Of a DNA stretch of 64,000 nt, positions 9,853-19,018 are shown piece by piece; the stretch's first letter is position 1, and each line of letters starts with the position of its first letter. Position numbers and translations under genes: made by a program. This DNA comes from an uncultured Pelagibacteraceae bacterium (GTDB taxonomy: Bacteria > Pseudomonadota > Alphaproteobacteria > Pelagibacterales > Pelagibacteraceae). The notes under the pieces are model-generated. The model was not told the DNA's origin and made no database searches. It worked only from the letters and a program-made list of their open reading frames with translations. The stretch spans positions 1 through 64,000 of the forward strand of contig CACNWU010000004.1 in NCBI GenBank assembly GCA_902624185.1. Direction: 5' to 3'.

Positions 9853-9863
9853 TTTTATTAAGA

Positions 9864-11306
9864 TTAACCTTTAATTCCTAAGTGAGTATATTTTACATTC
9901 AAATAATCTTTGATTGCATTAGACCCACCTTCTCTACCATAACCGCTTTGCTTAATACCTCCGAAAGGAGCTTCTGCAATAGCTACAACCCCCGTATTAA
10001 CTGCCACTGATCCTGTTTCTAATTGTTCAGAAGCTAAATGAGCTTTTTCCATTGAATTTGTACAAACATAACTACATAAACCAAGTTCATGATTATTAGC
10101 TCTTTTTATTACTTCATCAAAAGATTTGAACGAAAGCATGGGTACCAAAGGTCCAAAAGGTTCTTGTTTCATAATGGTAAAATCATCTTTAACATTATCG
10201 AATATTGTTGGCTCATAAAAATAACCTTTGTTGAAACCTGCTGGTCTTTTTCCTCCTAATAAAACTTTTGCTCCCTCCTGTTTTGTTTTTTCAACTAATT
10301 CCTCAACTTCATTTAATCTTTTTTTAGTTGTAAGGGGACCTAATTGGGTGTCAGCATCCATGCCATTACCAATTTTTAATTTCTTTGTTTTATCTACAAA
10401 TAAATCTACAAATTCTTCTTTTTTACTTTCATGAATATAAAACCTATTAGGTGATATACATACTTGTCCATTATTTCTAAACTTTGCGGCAATAGCTATA
10501 TCTGCAGCTTTTTTAATATCAGCATCATCAAATACAATGAAAGGTGAATGACCTGAAAGTTCCATTGTTACCCTTTGAACTTTGTCTGCTGCTTGTTTTA
10601 ATATTAACTTTCCAACACGAGATGACCCTGTAATAGAAATTTTTTTAACAATATCTGAAGCAATCAATTGTTGTGCAATACTAGGTGGGTCACCAGACAA
10701 AAGATTAACAACTCCTGGAGGAACACCACATTCGTTACAGATATCAACCATCTCCATTACAACACCTGGAGTAATAACATCTGGTTTTATAATAACTGAG
10801 CAACCAGCAGCTAGCGCTGTTGAAATTTTTCTTGCTGACAACACTGCTGGAAAATTCCAAGGTGTTAATGCAGCAACTACACCAACAGGTTGGTAGTAAA
10901 CATGTACTCTTGTTTCCTCAAATCTACTTTCTACAGTTTGACCATAAATCCTTTTTGTCTCTTCAGCATTCCACTCAAAAATATCTGCTGCTCCACCTAT
11001 TTCACCTTTTGCTTCAGCCAAAGGTTTTCCAACTTCCAGTGACATCCATTTAGCTAAAACATCTTGTTTTTCTCTCATCTTATCAGCAATTTTTCTGATA
11101 ATGTATGCTCTTTGCCAAGGCGCAGTTTTTTTCCAAACCTGCAATCCTTTCTCTGCAGACTTTAAAGCTTTATCCACGTCAACAGGGGAAGCTTTGGACG
11201 CATTACCTAAGACTTCTTCTGTTGCTGGATTAATAACTTCATAAGTTTCACCATTAGACGATGGTGACCATTTTCCATCAATAAATTGTCCAAATTTTTC
11301 GTACAT
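9864..11306 (-). CDS. NAD(P)-dependent aldehyde dehydrogenase, succinate-semialdehyde dehydrogenase-like
   Basis: PWNFPAVLSARK, ITGSSRVGK, VTMELSGHSPFIVFDDAD, NNGQVCISPNRFYI. Confidence 0.88.
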   Translation of the reverse strand: MYEKFGQFIDGKWSPSSNGETYEVINPATEEVLGNASKASPVDVDKALKSAEKGLQVWKKTAPWQRAYIIRKIADKMREKQDVLAKWMSLEVGKPLAEAKGEIGGAADIFEWNAEETKRIYGQTVESRFEETRVHVYYQPVGVVAALTPWNFPAVLSARKISTALAAGCSVIIKPDVITPGVVMEMVDICNECGVPPGVVNLLSGDPPSIAQQLIASDIVKKISITGSSRVGKLILKQAADKVQRVTMELSGHSPFIVFDDADIKKAADIAIAAKFRNNGQVCISPNRFYIHESKKEEFVDLFVDKTKKLKIGNGMDADTQLGPLTTKKRLNEVEELVEKTKQEGAKVLLGGKRPAGFNKGYFYEPTIFDNVKDDFTIMKQEPFGPLVPMLSFKSFDEVIKRANNHELGLCSYVCTNSMEKAHLASEQLETGSVAVNTGVVAIAEAPFGGIKQSGYGREGGSNAIKDYLNVKYTHLGIKG

Positions 11307-11408
11307 TTCTCAATCTAGCATTACAATAAGTTGTGTCTACTATGTAATTTTAACACATTAAATTTTTAAAAATTGATGATAGCATTTAAATTGTAGAAAG
11401 GAGTTTGT

Positions 11409-11726
11409 ATGAAAGCATATATAATGGGTAATTATACCTCAAAAGCTTTTCAAGGATTTTTGAAAGATCCTTCAAGTGATAGAAAAGCTGTAGTAAAACA
11501 ACTTACTGAGGCAATGGGCGGAACTATGCACAGTATGGATATCGTAAGAGGTTCGTACGATTTTATAGTTGTTACGGATGTACCAAGTTTTGATGATTTT
11601 GCTGCTATCAAATTAGTAGTTGAAGCATCTGGTGCAGTTGAAAATTTAACAATGTTAGAAGCAATTGACTTTGGCAAAGCTACCGCAAAGGCAAGTAAAA
11701 TTGGTTACAAAGCACCTGGTCAATAA
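11409..11726 (+). CDS. GYD domain protein
   Basis: Small ORF, YIMGNYTSKAFQGFLKDPSSDRKAVVKQLTEAMGGTMHSMDIVRGSYDFIVVTD; RBS AAAGGAG. Confidence 0.8.
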   Translation: MKAYIMGNYTSKAFQGFLKDPSSDRKAVVKQLTEAMGGTMHSMDIVRGSYDFIVVTDVPSFDDFAAIKLVVEASGAVENLTMLEAIDFGKATAKASKIGYKAPGQ

Positions 11727-11735
11727 AAACTTTAA

Positions 11736-11771
11736 GAAATTATCTTCCAGCTGCGGACTGGAAGTAATTTC
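11736..11771. other. Long imperfect hairpin between GYD gene and moaA
   Basis: GAAATTA-T-CTTCCAG / loop CTGCGGA / CTGGAAG-TAATTTC: 14 bp stem with one bulged T, no downstream T-tract. Confidence 0.65.
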
Positions 11772-11812
11772 ATAATTAGTGCATGTTAAATATGAATGTG
11801 TTATCCTTTTAA

Positions 11813-12805
11813 ATGCAAACTTTAAAAGATTCATTTGGACGAACATTTCCTTATATAAGATTATCAATTACTGATGTCTGTAACTTTAAATGTGGCTATT
11901 GTTTACCAAACGGCTATCAAGTTGATAAAAGTGATAATAGAAAATTCCTTCACTTAGATGAAATAAAACGTTTATCAAGAGTTTTTTCAAAATTAGGTGT
12001 ACAAAAAATCAGAATTACTGGTGGAGAACCAACGGTTAGAAAAGATTTTTTTGAAATAATAAAAATTTTAAAAAATGAAGCAGGAATTAAAAAAGTAGTA
12101 ATTACAACGAATGGTTATCACTTAGATGAAAAAGCTAAAATGTTAGCCGAAAGTGGTTTGGATGGTATTAATATAAGTGTAGATAGTCTTGATAGAAATA
12201 CTTTCAAAAATATTACAGGTCATGACCGATTACCAGAAATTTTGAAAGGAATTCAAGTTTTACAAGATTTAAATTTTAATAATATTAAGATAAATGCAGT
12301 TCTTTTAAATGGTGTAAACGCTTCTGAACAAGATTTTAATTCTTGGGGAGAATTTATAAAAAAAAATAAAGTAGATTTTAGATATATTGAATTAATGAGA
12401 ACTGGAGATAACTTAGATTATTTTAACAAGTATCATATCTCTTCTAAAATATTTAAAGACTACTTGGATAAAAATAATTGGATTTATCAGACTTTTGGCA
12501 AAGACGCTGGTCCATCTTTAAATTATATCAATCAAGAGTATAAAGGTAAATTTGGAATTATAGCTCCCTACTCAAAAAATTTTTGTAAGACTTGTAATCG
12601 TTTGAGAATTACTTCAAGAGGTGATTTGAGATTATGTTTGTTTGGAAACACAGGTATAAGTGTAAGACATTTGCTTCAAAAAGATGATCAAATTGAGGAA
12701 TTACAAGATCTTATACTTGGACAAATGAAATATAAAAAAGAGTCTCATTATTTAGAGCTAGGTGAAACAGGTTTAACTAAAAATTTATCCAAAACAGGTG
12801 GTTAA
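11813..12805 (+). CDS. moaA: GTP 3',8-cyclase MoaA
   Basis: DVCNFKCGYCLPNGY radical SAM CxxxCxxC, ITGGEPTVRKD, second cluster CKTCNRLRITSRGDLRLCLF, C-terminal GG. Confidence 0.95.
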   Translation: MQTLKDSFGRTFPYIRLSITDVCNFKCGYCLPNGYQVDKSDNRKFLHLDEIKRLSRVFSKLGVQKIRITGGEPTVRKDFFEIIKILKNEAGIKKVVITTNGYHLDEKAKMLAESGLDGINISVDSLDRNTFKNITGHDRLPEILKGIQVLQDLNFNNIKINAVLLNGVNASEQDFNSWGEFIKKNKVDFRYIELMRTGDNLDYFNKYHISSKIFKDYLDKNNWIYQTFGKDAGPSLNYINQEYKGKFGIIAPYSKNFCKTCNRLRITSRGDLRLCLFGNTGISVRHLLQKDDQIEELQDLILGQMKYKKESHYLELGETGLTKNLSKTGG

Positions 12806-13350
12806 TGTCAAAATTAAAGATAATTAATAAAGAAGAGCTTGAAGATTGGGCAAAAGAGATATTTCAAAAAAATTCTTTTAATATGGTTGATGTTTCATCT
12901 AAGAAAGAAACATTTCGTAGAGCATTAGCATCTGGAAAAATTTACGTTGGAAAAGAAGTTTTTGATTTAATTAAAAATAAAAAGATGCCTAAAGGTGATC
13001 CTATTACATTAGCAGAAGTATCAGCTGTATTAGGTGTTAAAAAAACAAGTGAGTTAATCCCATTATGTCACCCACTTCCTATTGATCACACTGCAACAAA
13101 AATTATTATGAATGAGGTGGATAGCTCATTAGAAGTACTTTGTGTAGTTTCAGCAATAGCTAAAACAGGTGTAGAAATGGAAGCTATAATGGGTGTGAAT
13201 GCTGCATTAATAACTATTTATGACTTAAGCAAAATAGTAAATCCTCATCTAAAAATAGATGACGTGAAGTTATTAATTAAAGAAGGTGGAAAAAGTGGAT
13301 TGTGGACCAATCCAGATGGGTTGCCTGAATTTTTAAAAAATATATTCTAA
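12805..13350 (+). CDS. moaC: Cyclic pyranopterin monophosphate synthase MoaC
   Basis: FNMVDVSSKKETFRRALASG, LIPLCHPLPIDH, KTGVEMEAIMGV. Confidence 0.93.
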   Translation: MSKLKIINKEELEDWAKEIFQKNSFNMVDVSSKKETFRRALASGKIYVGKEVFDLIKNKKMPKGDPITLAEVSAVLGVKKTSELIPLCHPLPIDHTATKIIMNEVDSSLEVLCVVSAIAKTGVEMEAIMGVNAALITIYDLSKIVNPHLKIDDVKLLIKEGGKSGLWTNPDGLPEFLKNIF

Positions 13351-13356
13351 TTATAT

Positions 13357-13827
13357 ATGTCCGTTTATCTAAGTACTCAAAAAGTAATTAAAGATTGGAT
13401 TGATTACAACGATCATATGAATGTTTCATATTATCTATTAATGTTTGATAAATATGGTGCTGATACATTAAATAGTATTTTTCAAATGGGTGAGCATTCA
13501 GCAAAAACAACTAAAAAAAGTACAATGATTGTAGAGTCTCACATAACGTACAATCAAGAACTTCAACTAAATGATGAGGTTGATATTAATTGTGTTTATT
13601 TCGATCATGATAAAAAAAGACTTCAATATAAAATGGAAATGATCCACAAAGAAAAAAAATTCCTAGCCTCAACAATTGAAATTCTAGCTTTATATGTAGA
13701 TTTGAATGAAAGAAAGGTTACAGAATTTGAAGATGAAAAAGTCAAGTTAATGGATGATTTTATCAATAAGAATAAATCTAAATTTAGTGGTAAAGATTTA
13801 AAATTCTCAACAAAAATAAAGAAATGA
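13357..13827 (+). CDS. Acyl-CoA thioesterase (hot-dog fold, 4HBT-like)
   Basis: DWIDYNDHMNVSYYLLMFDKYGADTL hot-dog thioesterase motif. Confidence 0.75.
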   Translation: MSVYLSTQKVIKDWIDYNDHMNVSYYLLMFDKYGADTLNSIFQMGEHSAKTTKKSTMIVESHITYNQELQLNDEVDINCVYFDHDKKRLQYKMEMIHKEKKFLASTIEILALYVDLNERKVTEFEDEKVKLMDDFINKNKSKFSGKDLKFSTKIKK

Positions 13828-14093
13828 AAATCAAATTAGAACTCTTTGGAGCTAGTAGAGATTTTAGTGATAAAGATCACATTGAACTTGATATAGGAGA
13901 AAAGGCTTCTTTAAATGATTTGCGAAATGAGATCATTAAATATTTAGATAAAAAATTTCATGGTAATCAAAGTTTTATAAAAGTTGTAAAATCTTCAGCT
14001 TTTTGCTCTGAAAATAATGAAATAATAAGCGACAATTATAAAATCACAAAAGATCAAAAGATTGGTATTATACCTCCTATCGGAGGAGGTTAA
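13824..14093 (+). CDS. moaD: Molybdopterin synthase small subunit MoaD
   Basis: Ubiquitin-like, C-terminal IGIIPPIGGG; between moaC and moaE. Confidence 0.88.
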   Translation: MKIKLELFGASRDFSDKDHIELDIGEKASLNDLRNEIIKYLDKKFHGNQSFIKVVKSSAFCSENNEIISDNYKITKDQKIGIIPPIGGG

Positions 14094-14545
14094 TGCTTCA
14101 TACTAAAGTTGTAGATTCTAAAAAAAGAAAAATACTTCATTCTAACGCTGAAAAATTCATTAAAGATTCTAAATTTGGAGCATCAATTTATTTTTTAGGC
14201 ACTGTCAGAAATATGAATGATAATAAAAAAGTTACTGGAATTACTTACGATAGTCATGATGAAATGGTATTAAAAAGCTTTGAAGAAATTTACAATGAAA
14301 CAGATCAAAAATTAGATATCAAAGATAAAGCAGTATTTATTGAACATGCTAAGGGACATCTCAACTTAGGTGAGATAAGTATAATTATCGCAGTTGCTTG
14401 TAAACATCGTGATCAAGCTTATGTGCTATCAAGATATATAATAGAGGAAATTAAAAAAAGATCTCCAATTTGGAAAAAAGAACATTATGAAAATGATGAA
14501 AGTGAGTGGTTAAAAGGAAATCCTATTACTAATGAAAAAGTTTAA
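14093..14545 (+). CDS. moaE: Molybdopterin synthase catalytic subunit MoaE
   Basis: FGASIYFLGTVRNMND, HAKGHLNLGEISIIIAVACKHRDQAY, RSPIWKKEHYE. Confidence 0.92.
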   Translation: MLHTKVVDSKKRKILHSNAEKFIKDSKFGASIYFLGTVRNMNDNKKVTGITYDSHDEMVLKSFEEIYNETDQKLDIKDKAVFIEHAKGHLNLGEISIIIAVACKHRDQAYVLSRYIIEEIKKRSPIWKKEHYENDESEWLKGNPITNEKV

Positions 14546-15431
14546 ACATTCAGAAATTACTCCAGAAAAAATATATAATAAAAGAAGATCTTTTATTAAA
14601 TCTATGGGTTATGGTTTGAGTTCTATTGCTTTTAGTTCGGTTCCTTTAATTGATGCTAAGGCCAGTAATTTAAATGAGCCAACTAGTTATCAAGATATAA
14701 CCACATATAATAATTTTTATGAGTTTGGTACTGGTAAAGCTGATCCACACAGAAGAGCAAAAAATTTTACTACAAGACCTTGGACTGTAAAAATTGAGGG
14801 TGAAGTTGAAAAATCTTTAGAACTTCCAATTGAGGAAGTTTTGAATATTAAATCTGAAGAGAGAATTCTTAAACTTAGATGTGTTGAAGGTTGGTCTATG
14901 GTTATTCCATGGTTAGGCTTTTCATTAAGTGAATTACTAAATAAAGTTAAGATTAAATCAACTGCAAAGTACGTTGAATTTGAAACAGTTTATAACCCAG
15001 AAGAAATGGTAGGTCAGAGATATCCTGTTTTAAACTGGCCTTATATCGAAGGGCTTAGAATAGATGAAGCGATGCATCCACTAACAACTGTTGTAACTGG
15101 TCTTTATGGTAAAACTTTACCAAACCAAAATGGGGCACCATTAAGAATATTTATTCCATGGAAGTATGGTTTTAAAAGTGCGAAATCAATTGTTAAAATC
15201 AAATTAACAAAAAATATGCCGAATACTGCTTGGAAAAATGCTTCACCAAGAGAATATGGTTTTTACTCAAATGTAAATCCTGAGGTTGATCATCCAAGAT
15301 GGTCTCAAAAAACTGAAAGAGTAATTGGAGAAAGTATTTTAGCTCCTAGAATAAAAACATTAATGTTCAATGGTTATGGAGATGAGGTTGCTCATCTTTA
15401 TAGTGGTATGGACCTTAAAAAAAATTACTAA
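14532..15431 (+). CDS. msrP: Methionine-sulfoxide reductase catalytic subunit MsrP (YedY-like molybdoenzyme)
   Basis: Tat motif NKRRSFIKSMG; RPWTVKIEGEVEK, LRCVEGWSMVIPWLGFSLSELL, NGAPLRIFIPWKYGFKSAKSI. Confidence 0.92.
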   Translation: MKKFKHSEITPEKIYNKRRSFIKSMGYGLSSIAFSSVPLIDAKASNLNEPTSYQDITTYNNFYEFGTGKADPHRRAKNFTTRPWTVKIEGEVEKSLELPIEEVLNIKSEERILKLRCVEGWSMVIPWLGFSLSELLNKVKIKSTAKYVEFETVYNPEEMVGQRYPVLNWPYIEGLRIDEAMHPLTTVVTGLYGKTLPNQNGAPLRIFIPWKYGFKSAKSIVKIKLTKNMPNTAWKNASPREYGFYSNVNPEVDHPRWSQKTERVIGESILAPRIKTLMFNGYGDEVAHLYSGMDLKKNY

Positions 15432-15437
15432 AGTAAA

Positions 15438-16016
15438 TTGAAAAACTATTTTAAGCCTGCTGTTTTCTTATTATGTCTTTGGCCAATTTATATAATTACT
15501 TTTCAAATATTTTATAATAAATTAGGTCCTGAACCAGTAGATAGGATTATAAATCATTTTGGAGAATGGACTTTAATCTTTATCCTTCTAACTCTTGCAA
15601 TGACCCCTCTTAGAAAAATTACAAAATCACTAGAGTGGATTAAATTTAGAAGGATGCTTGGTTTATTCGCTTTTTTTTATGCCTCAATTCATATGCTTAG
15701 TTACGTTGGTCTTGATTATAGATTTGATTTTGAACCTCTAATTGATGATGTTTTAAAGAAAAAATTTATTTTTATAGGTTTTTCTGCTTGGTTGTTACTA
15801 ATTCCATTAGCAATAACTTCATCAGACAAAATGGTTAAAATTTTAAAAAAAAATTGGAAAAAGCTACATCGATTAGTTTACATAATTTCAATTTTTGGAG
15901 TTTTACACTTTATTTGGTTATCAAAAACAATATTTTTTAAACCTTTAGTCTTTTTGATTATTCTAATTATTCTTCTTTTATTAAGAATAAATTTTAGGAA
16001 ATTTAATTTATCGTAG
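15438..16016 (+). CDS. msrQ: Heme-binding membrane subunit MsrQ (YedZ-like)
   Basis: Multi-TM, HFGEWTLIFILLTLAMTPLR, RRMLGLFAFFYASIHMLSYV, LHRLVYIISIFGVLHFIW; TTG start; directly after msrP. Confidence 0.88.
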   Translation: MKNYFKPAVFLLCLWPIYIITFQIFYNKLGPEPVDRIINHFGEWTLIFILLTLAMTPLRKITKSLEWIKFRRMLGLFAFFYASIHMLSYVGLDYRFDFEPLIDDVLKKKFIFIGFSAWLLLIPLAITSSDKMVKILKKNWKKLHRLVYIISIFGVLHFIWLSKTIFFKPLVFLIILIILLLLRINFRKFNLS

Positions 16017-16350
16017 TATCTTCAGGTATACAGATTTCAGACCTTGTTAGAAATCTTCTTCCAGTGCCATTATCTAACGAAAACATTCCACCCATTCCCT
16101 CAACGCAATCAATTATCAAATCTGTATTTTTCCAAGCAGTGTGTTGAGTCTCACTGATGTAAAAAGGTATACCACCTATTTTACCAATCATCACATCATC
16201 TTGACCTACTTGATATTCCTTTGCTGGATAACACATAGGAGCACTACCATCACAACATCCACCAGATTGGTGAAATAACAACTCTTTACCGTGATTTTTT
16301 TTTAATTCTTCTATTAAATCTAATGCTGAAGGTGTTGCTGTAACTTTCAT
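16003..16350 (-). CDS. DUF779 family protein
   Basis: KVTATPSALDLIEELKKNHGKELLFHQSGGCCDGSAPMCYP; next to an aldehyde dehydrogenase as commonly seen for DUF779. Confidence 0.88.
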   Translation of the reverse strand: MKVTATPSALDLIEELKKNHGKELLFHQSGGCCDGSAPMCYPAKEYQVGQDDVMIGKIGGIPFYISETQHTAWKNTDLIIDCVEGMGGMFSLDNGTGRRFLTRSEICIPEDTTIN

Positions 16351-16356
16351 ATTTAT

Positions 16357-16382
16357 ATGGCCCGTAACTTAATACGGGCCAT
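16357..16382 (-). promoter_or_regulatory. GC-rich perfect 9-bp hairpin immediately upstream of DUF779 start
   Basis: ATGGCCCGT (16357-16365), 8-nt loop, ACGGGCCAT (16374-16382); ends 6 nt before the DUF779 ATG. Confidence 0.7.
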
Positions 16383-16395
16383 TATAATATATCTT

Positions 16396-17946
16396 TTAAA
16401 AGAAGCCTAATTTTTTCTCACTGTAAGACACGTGTAAGTTTTTCACTTGTCTATAATGATTTAGCATCATTTTGTGAGTTTCTCTTCCAATACCAGATTG
16501 TTTGTATCCGCCAAATGCCGCATGCGCAGGATAAGCGTGATAACAGTTCGTCCAAACTCTACCAGCTTGTATTTCTCTACCCATTCTATATGCGATATTT
16601 CCGTTTCTAGTCCAAACTCCTGCACCTAAACCATAAAGAGTATCATTAGCAATTTTTAATGCTTCTGCTTCATCTTTAAATTTAGTTACTGATACTACTG
16701 GTCCAAAAATTTCTTCTTGGAAGATTCTCATCGAATTATTACCTTCGAAAATAGTTGGTTCAATATAATTACCTTTTTCTAAACCACTATTAACTTTAGC
16801 AACATTTCCACCACATAGAACTTTGGCACCCTCTTTCTTACCTAAATCTAAATAAGATTTGATTTTTTCCATTTGTTCTACTGATGCTTGAGCACCTATC
16901 ATAGTTTCCATCTTTAAAGGATTGTCTTGTTTAACAGCTTTTGTTCTAGCAATAGCTCTTTCCATAAACTTATCATAGATAGACTCTTGAACTAGTACTC
17001 TGCTTGGACAAGTACAAACTTCACCTTGGTTAAGTGTAAACATTGCAAAACCTTCTAAGCATTTATCAAAGAAATCATCATCTTGTGCCATGACATCTTC
17101 AAAGAAAATATTTGGAGATTTTCCACCAAGCTCTAAAGTTATTGGAATTAAGTTTTGAGATGCATATTGCATAATCAAACGACCAGTTGTTGTTTCACCT
17201 GTAAAAGCAATCTTTTTAATTCTTTTAGATGAAGCTAACGGTTTACCGGCTTCTAAACCAAAACCACTTACAACGTTAACAACTCCTGGAGGTAATAAAT
17301 CACCAATCATTTCCATTAATAACATAATAGAAGCTGGAGTTTGTTCAGCTGGTTTTAGAACAACACAGTTACCCGCAGCTAATGCTGGTGCAAGTTTCCA
17401 AGTTGCCATTAGAAGTGGAAAGTTCCAAGGTATGATCTGTCCTACAACACCCAATGGCTCAGGTATGTGATAAGAATATTCACTATTACTTATCTCTGCA
17501 ACAGAACCTTCCTCAGCTCTAATTACTCCTGCAAAATATCTCCAGTGATCAACTACTAGAGGTAAATCTGCAGCCATACATTCTCTGATAGGTTTTCCAT
17601 TATCTAAACATTCTGCTGTAGCTAATGTGTTAAGATTTTTTTCTATAACATCTGCTATTTTTAATAAAATGTTAGATCTTTCAGTTATTGAAGTCTTTCC
17701 CCAAGTTGGAAATGCAGCATGCGCAGCATCTAAAGCTGCATCTACATCTTTAGCATCTGATCTAGCTATTTTGCAAATTACCTCGTTATTAATCGGTGTA
17801 ACATTGTCAAAATATTTGCCAGATTTAGGCTCTACAAATTTCCCATTTATGTAATTTCCATATTTAGCTTTATATGGAAACGGGACTTTTAAGTGAGACG
17901 TATCCAACAAAGGAGACGAAGCACTTTTCATTGTTTCTGTACTCAT
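16396..17946 (-). CDS. Aldehyde dehydrogenase (core; preferred start at internal ATG)
   Basis: [51 protein letters not shown]. Internal ATG at 17946 preceded by AGAGGAG; ORF continues in frame upstream to 18141. Confidence 0.9.
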   Translation of the reverse strand: MSTETMKSASSPLLDTSHLKVPFPYKAKYGNYINGKFVEPKSGKYFDNVTPINNEVICKIARSDAKDVDAALDAAHAAFPTWGKTSITERSNILLKIADVIEKNLNTLATAECLDNGKPIRECMAADLPLVVDHWRYFAGVIRAEEGSVAEISNSEYSYHIPEPLGVVGQIIPWNFPLLMATWKLAPALAAGNCVVLKPAEQTPASIMLLMEMIGDLLPPGVVNVVSGFGLEAGKPLASSKRIKKIAFTGETTTGRLIMQYASQNLIPITLELGGKSPNIFFEDVMAQDDDFFDKCLEGFAMFTLNQGEVCTCPSRVLVQESIYDKFMERAIARTKAVKQDNPLKMETMIGAQASVEQMEKIKSYLDLGKKEGAKVLCGGNVAKVNSGLEKGNYIEPTIFEGNNSMRIFQEEIFGPVVSVTKFKDEAEALKIANDTLYGLGAGVWTRNGNIAYRMGREIQAGRVWTNCYHAYPAHAAFGGYKQSGIGRETHKMMLNHYRQVKNLHVSYSEKKLGFF

Positions 17947-18141
17947 TTTTTTTACTCCTCTTGTTTTTTTTGTTGTTTTTAGCTTATTATTTTTTCTAGA
18001 TTTTTTAGAACGCTTCTTAGTCGCAGACTTTTTTGTCACAACTTTTTTTTTCGTTTTTATTTTTTTTCTAGATGATTTGACCAATTTTGATTTTTTTTTC
18101 TTGGTCTTTGGCTTAGCTTTTCTTTTTCTTTTATTAGCCAT
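17947..18141 (-). other. Lys/Arg-rich 65-codon leader, in frame with the aldehyde dehydrogenase
   Basis: [65 protein letters not shown], no stop before the ALDH start. Confidence 0.7.
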
Positions 18142-18257
18142 ATCTTATTTAACTAACAATGATTATACATGTCTATTTGTAATATTTTAAATTTTCTACT
18201 TGGAATTGTATGAATACTATATCTTGTGCTCATTAAAAAATTCTTTAATATTTTTTT

Positions 18258-18503
18258 ATGGATAAAAATAAAAAGATAGAAATTCAATCAGCAACGTTTG
18301 AAAGATTATTAAAACATCTTGATGAAAGAAAAGATGTACAAAATATTGATCTAATGAACTTAGCTAATTTTTGTAGAAATTGTTTATCAAGGTGGTTCCG
18401 AGAAGAAGCTGAAAAAAAAGGTGTTTTAATTTCAGACCCTGAAGCTAGAGAAAGAATTTACGGAATGCCTTATACTGAATGGAAAGAAAAATATCAGAAA
18501 TAA
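18258..18503 (+). CDS. DUF1244 family protein
   Basis: ATFERLLKHLDERKDVQNIDLMNLANFCRNCLSRWFREEAEKKG...YGMPYTEWKEKYQ. Confidence 0.88.
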   Translation: MDKNKKIEIQSATFERLLKHLDERKDVQNIDLMNLANFCRNCLSRWFREEAEKKGVLISDPEARERIYGMPYTEWKEKYQK

Positions 18504-19004
18504 TTATTTTTCTTTTAATCTAGGAAATAATTCTACAAAGTTACAAGGCTTATGATTAACATCTAACTGGTGTTTTAATATCCCTTCCCATGCATCAGTT
18601 ACTCCACCTGATGAGCCAGGTAGTGCAAATACATATTTTCCATTTGCTAAGACAGCACATGCTCTAGATTGAATTGCTGAAGTCCCAACTGTTTTTAAGC
18701 TTAAATTTCTGAATAGTTCTCCAAATCCTGGTATTTGTTTATCTGCAATTTGATCAATTGCTTCTGGAGTTATATCCCTACCTGTTAACCCTGTTCCCCC
18801 AGTTGTTATTACAACATCTATATTATCTTTTTTTATCCATTCTTCTAAAACTTGAACAATATCATCTTTGTTATCTTTACAAATTTTTCGGTCTATTAAA
18901 TTGTGATTTGCTGACTTTATTTTTTCAACTAAAATTGCCCCTGATTTATCGTTATCAAAAGTTCTAGTATCTGTTACAGTTAATAGTGCAATATTTACTT
19001 TCAT
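18504..19004 (-). CDS. moaB: Molybdenum cofactor biosynthesis protein MoaB
   Basis: LLTVTDTRTFDNDKSG, VVITTGGTGLTGRDITPEAI, AVLANGKYVFALPGSSGGVTDAW. Confidence 0.9.
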   Translation of the reverse strand: MKVNIALLTVTDTRTFDNDKSGAILVEKIKSANHNLIDRKICKDNKDDIVQVLEEWIKKDNIDVVITTGGTGLTGRDITPEAIDQIADKQIPGFGELFRNLSLKTVGTSAIQSRACAVLANGKYVFALPGSSGGVTDAWEGILKHQLDVNHKPCNFVELFPRLKEK

Positions 19005-19018
19005 AAAAAAATTTTATT

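Noticed and set aside
10228-11053. Three plus-strand ORFs opposite the aldehyde dehydrogenase
   Set aside because: Antisense shadow ORFs inside a strongly coding gene, with no recognisable domain; same applies to 1569-1775(-), 2642-2854(-), 3650-3841(-), 11450-11677(-), 17627-17854(+), 23611-23835(-), 28610-28960(+), 40475-40729(-), 44615-44842(-) and similar.
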